Virus record (IMG/VR): IMGVR_UViG_3300044970_002274
Span: 1-23,769 of that record
Source of the DNA: a virus
Length of the DNA: 23,769 bases
Strand: one strand, 5' to 3'
Positions 9,501 through 19,300 of this stretch are shown one piece after another (position 1 is the first letter of the stretch; each line of letters opens with the position of its first letter). The position numbers were made by a program, and so were the translations under genes. Below the pieces are notes generated by a model, which saw nothing but the letters and a program-made list of their open reading frames with translations, was not told the DNA's origin and ran no database searches.

Positions 9501-10226
9501 AAGTTGAGTTTCTGCTCTGTTGACACCAAGTAATGTTGTACTAACTTCACTTGTTTCTTTAAATTGTTCTTCAATTTTCCAAACTGGATCTGACTTTGCT
9601 TTAGTAATATTTCTTCTTTGAATTAAAACATCTCTAATTTGAGATGAAGTATTTGTTGTATTATTAGATAATGTTAATCTATTATTATATGAAACTTGTG
9701 CAACATAAGTTCCGTCTGGAATGTCTGGTCCAGATACAAAATCCCCAACAGAAACACCAAGTATTGTTGAAATTCCAATTGAAGTGTCAAAATATAATTT
9801 ATTTTTTTCCGATACTTGATCCGCCACTGTACCAACTTCTTGGTATGGATAATTTCCCAATATCACATATCCAGATGATATCAGAACAGTGCTAGAAACG
9901 CCAACATTTCCACCACCAGATTGCAATACTGTAAATGGTTGAGTTAGATATACATCATAATCTGCATAAGAAGCAGAAAATATGCCAATTGTTTGATAAC
10001 TTTGTTTTGGATATGGACTCTTTGTTCCATCAAATACAATAGAGGAAGATCTTTTTGTTGTTGCATCAGGAAGATAAAATGTATCAACTTCCGTAATTAC
10101 AGGAGTTCCAAACTCATCTGTTAATATTTCACCATTTGCAATATTATAAAGATTTTGTTCCGAATTTGGAACAATAGAAACTTGACGTTTATCGTGTCCA
10201 AACCTTACATCTTTTCCTCCATTCAT
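6537..10226 (-). CDS. Large virion structural protein, paralogue of the upstream gene, 1229 aa
   Basis: A long beta-rich structural protein of cyanomyovirus type. Residues about 160-215 hold a beta module (ISTILGVSVGDFVSGPDIPD) like those in the PA14 protein. A core shared with the 1054-aa neighbour includes RRVFRYQPGRISGFTFG (about 440), VTMYKIEFGWYGAIGARF (about 559) and YKYGASYYIDGGDEG (about 633). The C-terminal half has no motif I recognise, although KACPGFGHVYTPG (about 710) and a His-rich GEHTHSYTA segment (about 908) stand out. No enzyme motif is evident. ATG 10226 follows the upstream stop by 3 nt, with GGGAGGAG about 9 nt before it, giving a clear ribosome binding site inside the upstream gene's end. 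It is likely a tail or baseplate-associated protein; the exact location is unknown. Confidence 0.8.
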   Translation of the reverse strand: MNGGKDVRFGHDKRQVSIVPNSEQNLYNIANGEILTDEFGTPVITEVDTFYLPDATTKRSSSIVFDGTKSPYPKQSYQTIGIFSASYADYDVYLTQPFTVLQSGGGNVGVSSTVLISSGYVILGNYPYQEVGTVADQVSEKNKLYFDTSIGISTILGVSVGDFVSGPDIPDGTYVAQVSYNNRLTLSNNTTNTSSQIRDVLIQRRNITKAKSDPVWKIEEQFKETSEVSTTLLGVNRAETQLALFANVSSYGLDPDDFETYSFNGGTSFGSWETRKNALFGNRYSATTTEETQESAIKLTAFPTPYSYPYGPNFAKLGLYNDDLFNRYRLFIQLGNDLYEYFSIGAGSYYPSEWKEKFLSPGFAYVFGGDVVYAAGIDRSFAQIDIWTDTWRDIKDGILIDPTNGSAFNFAIVSTILGGSYDSTSTRPGYADNFRRYSYLQSRRVFRYQPGRISGFTFGLRSSVEPVTGITLEWGIANNSDQYIFQIDAGQFFIIRRSTIPLESSVLIRNGLTIFDQTRIESGDPFDSETYWTIKIPKDKFNGDPLNSNGPSGYLLQPQNVTMYKIEFGWYGAIGARFYAYIPTDNGDARWVVIHTLVIENSLEAPCLRDSYFRFKYSLNVANTGDVRTPQYIYKYGASYYIDGGDEGTSQIYSTSSKQKTIRTTGSKSLIGIRPKEYLLNREGVEIQNKKIIIPETLNVSTDSLTEVKVVTCKACPGFGHVYTPGIATTESGRYIDAEFDTTSSIVSLNDSYFTENDIGAKIIAPSIYNAYITNVTNPIGIGNSYEKAVIKRFAGISDFSLETKPIAGELVLDRVLGITTTIGIGTTYPHQIRLSNYNAIAASEFAFSGSKIEIQFVNPNNGDDYAHFADFLIGITDKKPDVSLPDTLNGFILPGAGTTSVLSNSQILYGEHTHSYTAADEDGVEVAEGWAPQQPPLRMGIDYRIPNLSAPAGGVCSKVTVDVLNPLEIQNVNEKNYLPSLTGTPPEDPQGRRWIEIAGTFPNIDYAGGQIAVKNTTTNVITITNSTFVGVTSSYTNTQGNIFSYIQISQTLGSVGSNFTVLIRPVSITGTTISKQKLYNYNPWPLYLVAKLKDNAAINNISVEETIGDFQRTISPKWYVSSNCTVTTADGNADITGAAPTNFQEIDRSSSALIDIQNDQTLRPYTERDTLYVGANSTESINMKKIFGPDRSIITPDNNNVEATFILAKKIDSGSTGTVEASINFKEQ
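8509..8546 (-). repeat. 38-bp segment repeated at 11587-11624 (copy 1)
   Basis: This matches 11587-11624 at 35 of 38 positions, with three adjacent substitutions. It encodes the MYKIEF-WYGA core of the 1229-aa protein. A second shared stretch, TATTATATTGATGGTGGAG on the minus strand, lies near 8290-8309 here and 11321-11339 in the paralogue. Confidence 0.75.
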
Positions 10227-10229
10227 AAA

Positions 10230-13200
10230 TCACTGCTCCTCCCAAGTAAGACTTGTGGACACATCAGCAGCAGGAGTTCCACTATTGTAAGTAGTTTGTG
10301 AAGAAGCACAAAGATATAAACTTTCAATATTATTTGTCAATGGAAATGATAGATATTCTTTATTATAATCAAAATATGGGGATAAATCATATTCTTGTCC
10401 CGATGCAGGAATGAAAATACTTGTAATTACTGTTCCAGTATTTGGAATAGGACTTCTTGCTTGTGGGTTAACCTTAACCGATGAAAGTGCAGCAAGAGTA
10501 AATTCTGTAGTAATTCCAGAAATAATAGTTCCTACATGATTGTGATTCTCTTCCTTCAAGAAATTATTTGCAGTTGTGAGAACTACATTATCAGAAGTGG
10601 ATTTGAGAGCATAAAAGTAATACCCATCGGTTGTTCCTCTATTTTCTAAATATCCTAAAACTGATACTGGTTTTTGTGAGGCATCATTCTCAAAATATCC
10701 TCTCACATATCCATAAACTCCAGTACTTGCAGAGAGATAACTTGTATTTGTGACAGAGATTGATGTCGGTTTTCCTCTTTTTCCTATATTTGCTGTAGAA
10801 GAAAGTGCCAATACGCCAGTAGTAGAATTAGTAGTCTGGAATATAGGTGACTTGATTAAATCTAGTTTCAGCACACCAGTTGATCCGCTAGACAAACGAG
10901 TTGGATATACTTGAGTTCTATTTCTTACCGACTTGCCAGTACTACTTTGAATTGTTTCTCTACACTTAAGACCAATTAATGGTATTGGACGATTTGGAAT
11001 CACTGTGATTGTTCCTAAACTTGTGGAATTCAATGGAGCATTTAGATAAAGTCTTTGACTTCCTACATTGACAAAAGTAATTTCAATATTTTGATCCAAT
11101 GGACTTGACGTTACAACTTTTGCACCGACATAATAAGAAGTAGACATTCCAACTGATCCAATAATATAAGGATCAGTTGTTGATGTAGCATTCGTTAAGT
11201 CTACTTGAGTAGATGCAATGCCAACTCCACCACCATTGACTACTGTAAAAGGTCTCTTTGAACCATAGACTTCTTGTGAAACTGGAGTAGAGTAACTATA
11301 CAGTTTTACAGTTCCTCTATCTCCACCATCAATATAATACGATGCACCATATTTGATAATATGTTCAGAAGAACTTCCGTAAGAGAAAGATGATTCCGGT
11401 CTTAAATTATTTACATATCCAAAACGATTTGGATTGCCTCCGCCATATACAAGATATGTAATTGGAAGAGTTGCGTTACCCAAAGAAGAAACTTTCAATT
11501 GGTTTGATGCTCTTAAGTGATGAACACGTACCCAACGTGCTTCACCATTGCTTACAGGAACATATGCGAGGAATAGAGCACCGACAGCACCATACCAAGA
11601 GAATTCAATTTTATACATTGTAACCTTTGTGAGGTCAAGATTCCAAATACTATCATCAGTCAGTTCTTCGTTTGTATCGGGATCAATTACTGGTTGTCCT
11701 GCTCTCTTATCTCCTACTGCATCACTATAAAGAAGTGGATTTCCCAATTCTTCATTTAAATTATCTCCACTAAATCTAGATCTTGGAACTCTATATTCAT
11801 AAACATTCCAATAATCTTTCTTGACATTTTGATTAACCCATTTACCATAATAGGTATTAATATCATCAATTTGACCTTGTAATGTAGTTGCAGATTCAAT
11901 TGGAAGAGAACTATCAATATATCCTTCTTTATTACCATCTCCATTGTCATACATATAGGGGAACATTCCCGTTGGTTTTACTGTGTTATATTTGTTATAT
12001 GAACCAATCAATGATCCATTAGTGGGTTGAATGAAGGGAACTGGAGTAATTAATACGTGAGAAGAAATTCCTGTTACTGCAGTAAATGTAGGTGAACTTG
12101 CATCCAAATTAATTAATGTTACTGTACTAATTCCGGTTAAGGTATTAACACCAACTGTTGATACTTTATATACTTTTGTATCATCAAATCCAGTAAGAAC
12201 GCTGGCATTTGTTCCTTTTGAATAAGAAACATATTGTCCTTCAGACAGTCCAAGAATATAACCACCAGAGTTATAAAATGTTGGAACTGTCGCAATACCA
12301 ACATTCAAAGTGAATGTATTTGTGCCACCAACAGAAATGACATTATAACCGGAATTTCTGCCTGGATCTGGATAACTATTAAATCCAAATTGACAGGTCA
12401 TACCAATGCCACTAATCTTAATATACTTACCTTCCTCAAATCCGTGTGGTTGATGAGTTGTCACTACCATTATACCAGTAGTGTTGTCGTAAACAGCATT
12501 ACTTACACTTTTTGCCAATCCTACAAGTGAAATTACATTTCCTGATGTAATTGAAGTAATGGCAACCTGTGATTCATTTTGAAGTAATGAAGGATCATAA
12601 ACTCCTGCGTGTGTCATTACCAAGTTATCTCTCAAGATAACCAAATTGCCAAATTTCTTAGATGGTACTGTTGTAATTCCAGCACTTTCAGAGACTCTTG
12701 GTGCAAATTGATCTAGTGGATTTGTGTTACCATAATCTTCTGTTTGTTGACTAGGAAAAGTTAATGGATTGCTATAAAGCAATGATTGAGTTCTTCTAAC
12801 CACACAGAAATTATCTCCAGTTCCATCATTTCTAGATTCCCAATAATATCCATCATAATTATCAAAAATTCCATATTTTCTAACTGCTGGATTGTGAACA
12901 TCAACTCCGTCATCGCCAAGTAAAGTTGTTTTTACACCAAAAGTTGCGGCAGAAACACGACCAGGTTGATACCTAAAAAATCTTTTTGATGTAAGAATTG
13001 CTGTTCTATCAGCAGGACCCTCTACGAGTGCTCCAGATTCTTCTGGAACGTGGGTAAGTCCCCATCCCATACTTTGAGCAATACCAGCATACACACCAGT
13101 GCTAGAGACCAAACCGAACTGTTCTGGAGTTGCTGACCATTCTGATGGGTTTACATCATAAGTGTTAACGTCAGCAAAAATACCAAGAGCAACTTCTGAT

Positions 13201-13394
13201 CTAGGAATTCCAAGAAGAGAAAGAGCAACTTCTGATTGAACTTTATTTTGTTCTGCTACTGGAATTGTTGATTGGTCACTTGCAATAACAACAGGAATAG
13301 ATTTTTCTGATTTCTGTTGCCCAGGAGGAACAGGAGCAGTTCTACCTACAACGACAACTGCTGCATTATTATTAACGTTTGTGTTATCTGGCAT
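10230..13394 (-). CDS. Large virion structural protein, paralogue of the downstream gene, 1054 aa
   Basis: It starts 2 nt after the giant gene's stop, with GGAG about 12 nt upstream of ATG. The N-terminus is Asn/Val-rich (MPDNTNVNNNAAVVVVGRTA) and then contains IPVVIASDQSTIPV, a segment common in tail proteins. The shared paralogous core appears as KRFFRYQPGRVSAATFG (about 136), VTMYKIEFSWYGAVGALF (about 590) and IIKYGASYYIDGGDRG (about 679). Between the first two blocks there are about 450 residues, against about 120 in the paralogue. The extra sequence includes a module near residue 310 (THQPHGFEEGKYIKISGIG) that also recurs in the giant protein. It ends TWEEQ. No catalytic motif is visible. 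It is probably a tail or baseplate-associated component that works with its neighbour. Confidence 0.8.
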   Translation of the reverse strand: MPDNTNVNNNAAVVVVGRTAPVPPGQQKSEKSIPVVIASDQSTIPVAEQNKVQSEVALSLLGIPRSEVALGIFADVNTYDVNPSEWSATPEQFGLVSSTGVYAGIAQSMGWGLTHVPEESGALVEGPADRTAILTSKRFFRYQPGRVSAATFGVKTTLLGDDGVDVHNPAVRKYGIFDNYDGYYWESRNDGTGDNFCVVRRTQSLLYSNPLTFPSQQTEDYGNTNPLDQFAPRVSESAGITTVPSKKFGNLVILRDNLVMTHAGVYDPSLLQNESQVAITSITSGNVISLVGLAKSVSNAVYDNTTGIMVVTTHQPHGFEEGKYIKISGIGMTCQFGFNSYPDPGRNSGYNVISVGGTNTFTLNVGIATVPTFYNSGGYILGLSEGQYVSYSKGTNASVLTGFDDTKVYKVSTVGVNTLTGISTVTLINLDASSPTFTAVTGISSHVLITPVPFIQPTNGSLIGSYNKYNTVKPTGMFPYMYDNGDGNKEGYIDSSLPIESATTLQGQIDDINTYYGKWVNQNVKKDYWNVYEYRVPRSRFSGDNLNEELGNPLLYSDAVGDKRAGQPVIDPDTNEELTDDSIWNLDLTKVTMYKIEFSWYGAVGALFLAYVPVSNGEARWVRVHHLRASNQLKVSSLGNATLPITYLVYGGGNPNRFGYVNNLRPESSFSYGSSSEHIIKYGASYYIDGGDRGTVKLYSYSTPVSQEVYGSKRPFTVVNGGGVGIASTQVDLTNATSTTDPYIIGSVGMSTSYYVGAKVVTSSPLDQNIEITFVNVGSQRLYLNAPLNSTSLGTITVIPNRPIPLIGLKCRETIQSSTGKSVRNRTQVYPTRLSSGSTGVLKLDLIKSPIFQTTNSTTGVLALSSTANIGKRGKPTSISVTNTSYLSASTGVYGYVRGYFENDASQKPVSVLGYLENRGTTDGYYFYALKSTSDNVVLTTANNFLKEENHNHVGTIISGITTEFTLAALSSVKVNPQARSPIPNTGTVITSIFIPASGQEYDLSPYFDYNKEYLSFPLTNNIESLYLCASSQTTYNSGTPAADVSTSLTWEEQ
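11587..11624 (-). repeat. 38-bp segment repeated at 8509-8546 (copy 2)
   Basis: This is the partner of the repeat at 8509-8546 (35 of 38 identical) and encodes the same MYKIEF-WYGA core in the 1054-aa protein. Confidence 0.75.
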
Positions 13395-13396
13395 TT

Positions 13397-16300
13397 TTAA
13401 ATAACTCCGACTCTTCCTTTTGCGATAGTAAATATATTCCTTATAATTATATATCCAGTCTGCAATCCATTACTTACTGAAGTTGTTGTAAATCCAGTCA
13501 ACCTCAAACGTTTGTCTGCGGCACCTGCATTAATTTTCTCTGCAATCGTCAATTCGTATAATGATAAATCTGGAGTTACAGAGTGATTTACAAGTTTAAT
13601 GACATCACCAGTAGAAATGCCAGAGAATTGATTTGGATCTGATAATGTAATTGTATATTGAGTTGCACCAGCACCAATAAGATTGAATGATCCAGTTCCA
13701 ATACCAATATAAGTTGTAAATCCTACTGGAACTGTAATATATTCTTGTGCAATGATATTGTATCCAAGAGCAGATGAAAGACCCAATGTAGAAGTTTGTG
13801 TTGATGTTAAACTCAATTGAATATAGCCATTTTCTCTACCATATTCTCCAGCATTGGGAGTAGTAATATTGAAATTCAAGAATCTAGAACCAAGAGTTTC
13901 ATTTGTTGTTCCTTGTCCAACAATTGTTCCAATACCAGCAGAAACGATAGAAACTTTAGTACTACTGAGATCTTTTAGTATTCCATTCTCTAGATATTGA
14001 AGAACTGGACCATTGAAAGTAGCAGTTCTATCAATTGTAAAATTGATAGAATTAAAATCACTATCATAAATGTCAGGAGATGGAATATACTCATCCGCAG
14101 GTCCAAGAATAATATTGTTTGTTGTTATGATCTTACTAGAAGCATAATTTCTCAATCCTGTTCCACAATTACGGATAATATTTCCACCAGTAGCAACAAC
14201 AGAGCTTACGGACAAATCAACAGGACCAGGATAATTTTCAAAGAGACAGTCATTAACTCTCAACGTGTTAGAATCTTGAGTATTTAATGGAGAGAATGAA
14301 TATCTATCACTATTTGATCCATCAACAAATGAGCAATTATCTACAGATATCCTTGAGGAATTATTAAGATACAATCCATGTCCTGGTGAATTGCGAACTT
14401 CAATATCTTTAAACACAGAAGATGTTATATTATCAAAATACATAATATAATTATTCGATTCGCCATCAAATAGAATATTATTTCCACTATTTCCATCAAT
14501 TGTCAAATCGTAGATTGAAATATCAGAAGCAGTTGTTGTTCCAACACCAACAATATTGCCATCAAAATCTAATAGATTTCCCGCACCATCAGTTTCATCA
14601 GTTGCAAAATATTGTGTTTTGATTATAGTATTTTTACCATTGCCTTTTAATGTAAATCCTGATGGAATAATAAGTTTGTTTGTTAAATATGTTCCACTTG
14701 GTAATTCTAAAGAGTATTGATTATTTGCAAGTGCTTGATCGATTGCCAGAGATAATGCATAAGTATTATCGTGAACAACTTTAATCTGATTGTCAGAATT
14801 TCTAGTATATTGTCCAGATAATCTAATAGAACTTGTTCCTATTGAAACAATTTCATCAATTTTCCATCCTCTTCTCTGGCCAGTTGTGGCAATATTTGGA
14901 AAGTGAATTTGATCGGAATCATATTCATTTACTGTTCCTTTTGTGGACCATTCAGTTTGATCAAATGTTCCATAATCAGTCCAAGTGATATTAGATGTAT
15001 TAGATCCAAGTTCTTTTGGACCAAGAATACCAATAAGTTTAGCATTATTAATATTAGTCGAAACTCCAATTTGACGATAAACAAGAAGACCGTGATTTGC
15101 ATCAGATCTAGCAAGAGTGAGTGAAATGTTATCAGTATCATTGAAATTATCAATAGTTGTCATTCCAATTCCAGCAAATGGTGAAATTTGAGAAGATACA
15201 CCAACTTTTCCATTTCTTAAATGATATTGTGCCACCCAATAACGATATGTGTCAGGTAATGTTGTTATTCCAACTCTAACTGCACTCATTCCAGCAATAG
15301 GAGGAGCAGCAACAGTTGCAGAACCATTAATATCTACACCAAATACTTTTACTTTTTCTCCAACATAAAAATTAGAAGTAGAAATTCCACTAATTTGAAG
15401 AGTATTACTTACAGTTGATCCAATACCAGTATAAACTCTTCCATCATTACTAAAAGTAAAACTACGAAGTTTATATTTTAATAACTCATCATAATCAACA
15501 AGTTCATATCCAGATGCATCATCTTTAACTTTAAGGACTCTATTTGCCGAAAAAGTTGCTTCATCAATTGTTGGCAAATCCGATAATTGGAAATTTTCAA
15601 AACCATTTGCTCTAATTCTACCATTTACATCAAGTTCAAAATTAGGAACTGCAGTCTTGATGCCAACATATTGACTTAATTCATTTACAATTAATGCTGG
15701 ATTTGAATCTGGTCCAATTTGTAATGATGGATCTTGAATACTATTCCCTTTAAGTTGAAGTTTGAGTGCTTCAATGCCTTGGGATGCAGTTGAAGTGATT
15801 TTATTGGTAAAGTTTACTGGACCTCTAAATTCACTAGGAAGTAAACGATTTGAACCACCACCAACACGAATAGTATTACGAATATAAACATCATCATAAG
15901 TTGCGGTTAAATCTGATGGAGTTTCTCCGATAAATGTTTCTTTTGCAGTTAACCTATCGCCAGTGAAGAAATCGCCACGATCATTCATACCAGAGAAAAA
16001 TACGACTCCTCCTTTTTCTTCTTTTGAAACTGCTAAACGCTCTTCTTCGTCTGTAATAACTCTATTCTGTCTTTGTGGAACAGCAGTTGAATAGTTTCCC
16101 GGACCATATCCAAGATATTCAAAAGTATGACCAGAAGCACGAATACTTGTAAATCTACGGGTTTCTGATGGGATTACGGAAATTTTTCTAACAATAGAAC
16201 CAGAATCGTGTGGAGCAGATTTAGTTCCAAGAACACCTCTTAAAACAGCAACTTGACTAGAGTTAGTTATTGAAGTAATTCTTAAGATTTCATTATCTAA

Positions 16301-19300
16301 TTGAATAAAGTTTCCTTTTTCTAATCCAGTTGTAAGTGTAAGATCCAATGTTGTCGCAGTGGTTGTGATTCCTGCAGATGTTGTAGTTGTATAACCAACA
16401 TTCATACTTATCAAACTTCCGGAAATCTTTTCACTCTGAAGTGAAGTATCTTCTCCATATGAAGCAATTCCATACTTATAGACTTCTGCAGACCCAGCGG
16501 CAGTTCCAACTCCAATTGGCGATAAAATTGTAAATGCAGTTAAACTAACTTTTTCTTTAACAAAAAAGTCTGAATTAAAAATAGCCGAAGCAGTCCCAGT
16601 AACTCCCGTAATTTTAATTTTATTTCCCACCGATAAACCATGGGCACGAGATGTTGTTATTGTTACTATTCCTGCTGTAGTTGCATTTGAAACACCAGCA
16701 ATGGTAGAAATTGGAAGAGACGTATCTACAACATAAAGAATACCACTTGATGTTGTGTAAATTCCAGGATTTGATCCTACATTATAAGTAACAGATTTTG
16801 AACTATTAATTGCAGAAATTTTATAAAGACCACTATATGCTCCATTGTTGCGATTTCCAACAGTTCCGACACCAATAATTTGAATTACATCTCCAACATT
16901 ATTATTAATGGATGAAACAGTTACAGAACCTCCTCCAAAACCAATACTCATAGTATTTCCAATGCTATATGCAGATCCACCATCTACAATAGTCACAGCA
17001 GTTATTGTGCCAGCAGCACTCACAGACACATTTGCAGTAGCACCATTGCCAGTAATTCCTACGCCAACAAGAGGCATATTATATAATGTGCTGGAAATAC
17101 CAGCACCATATCCAGATCCAGGTGCTAAAACAGTTACACCAGTGATGGCATTTAAATTGTGATCCGTTGAAGTGAATATAGTGGAAAGTCCAGAAGATAT
17201 TGCTATTGCGTTAGTCACTGCCAATCCAACTCTATTATCTTTCAAATAATTGATAATACTTTCTTTTGTAGTACTGTTTTGGGGGTCATTTACAATCACT
17301 TTACCAATTAATTTGTTTGATGCTCCAGTCAAACTTTGTAGTGGATCAGTAATCAAATTATCTTTATCTACAACTGGATACAAATCAGTTATATTTTGCT
17401 TAAACTTTTGAGATGTAAATTCTGGAGCCGTAGGAGAAATATTTCCAATCAAACAAGTCAAATAGTAAATACCATCTTGTAATCCAGAAGAATATTCTTG
17501 AACTGTTTCTACATTTTCAATTGTATAAGTGGTATCATATTCATTTCTAGAGAATACTGGAAGATTTTCTCCTCTAGTTGAAACACTGTTTGCAAATGTT
17601 CCACCGCTATATGTGTTAGTAAATGTAAATGTTTTTGATGATGGAACAGAAGTTACAACAAAATAACCATTAAATCCAGCATCATCTGCTGCGCTTAAAT
17701 TTGTGCTACTTACAACTTTTCTAATTCTTACTCTATCACTGACGCTCAATCTATGCGGTCTTTCTGATGTGACAGTGACAGTTGATCCAACAGTTGAAAT
17801 TCCAGCAATTACGTGAGAGTTGCGATTAGAATTTATAGTTGTAATTGTAGAATCTTCTTTTACAGTACTTGATTCTTGAAGAACATAATTTTTTGCTGGA
17901 ATTTTTGCATTTGTATATTCTTTAGGAATAACATATCTTAACTTATAAATTCTATCTGTCAGGTCACGATTTTCAGACTTTCTTTGAATGAAAGTGGAAG
18001 AATTATTTGCTGCAATTGCAGTTGGATTATTTTTAAATCCTTGATATATTTGATTTGTTGTTGTATTTCCACTACCAATAATATACCAATTTTTATTAAC
18101 AGCATCAAATTGAATTGGATGACCTGGATCTCCAGAAAGTTTGTCAGAAACTCTACTTACAATACTTAAAATGCCACCTTTTGTATTTTTAATATCTACA
18201 GGAATATTTTCATTTGCATTATTAATAGTTTTTGCAAGTTTAATAGTATTTGAGGTATCTATAATGACATAATATAATGCTCCATTTTCTAATCCGTCAG
18301 GAACAATTGCATTATCACTGAATACTCTTACTGATTCTCCGTTGTAAAAATTATGAGTTGCATTTAAAGTTAATACATTCGAAGAAACATCAATATTATT
18401 AACGCCTGTTGTTTGAGTTACGGTAAATGTTTTTTGTGCTATTGGACCTTCTCCAGTTGGAACTTGCATCAAAATTGGAGAAGAATAAGTAGAATCTATG
18501 CCATTAATATTTACTGTAACATAAAGTTTTTCATCAATATTGGAACCAACTCTATATCCATTCGTGATATTTGATGGTGGATTATTGATATCCGTTTCAC
18601 CCAAAAGATAAAGTCTAGAGGTTTGTCCAACGCCAGTATATGATGTAGTAAGCCCAACATCAAGTGATCTCCAAAGAGCATTAAAAGAATCTTCTTGGAG
18701 ATCTTTTGGTGGAACAATATGAGTCACATAACCAGTATCATCACGATCAAAGGATTCTTTTCTGAATCCTTTTGAAATCAATGACTTGGATCCAAAGTTA
18801 GAGTTTGAGTTGGTAATTGATTGATCAGCACCATCTTCTGCTAAAAAGTGTTGAGCAAATCCAATTGCAAAAACAGAAACATCTTGAATAAATGCATCAT
18901 TTGATGCCTTGATGTGATAATTTTCGTATGCTGGTTTATATATTGCTTCCTGGTTAATATATAAAGGTCTTTTATCCAAAGAAGTGGTTGAGTTTGTATC
19001 ATAAAGACCTGTGGATTCATTATAAATTACAAAAGCATTGGAGTCTTTTTGTAATCCAATTCCAGTGTATTGAGCAACAACCATAGATTTAAATCCAGTT
19101 GCTTTTGATCCGTCTGCGTGAAGACCACACATTCCAAAAGCGGATCTCAATGAACAGTTAAAGATGTATGGAGATGCTCCATTTACACCATCTGGTTCAA
19201 TGATAACTCTTTCACTCATTGAAATTGTAACTGAAGTGTCAATTGCTGCAGATGGTAATTGGTATGTAAATTTTCTTTCACTGGTAACGCCAACTACTTT

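Noticed and set aside
16908-17162. 84-aa Pro-rich plus-strand open frame
   Set aside because: It is antisense to a Gly-rich part of the giant gene, so Gly codons read as Pro/Ser. There is no start signal.
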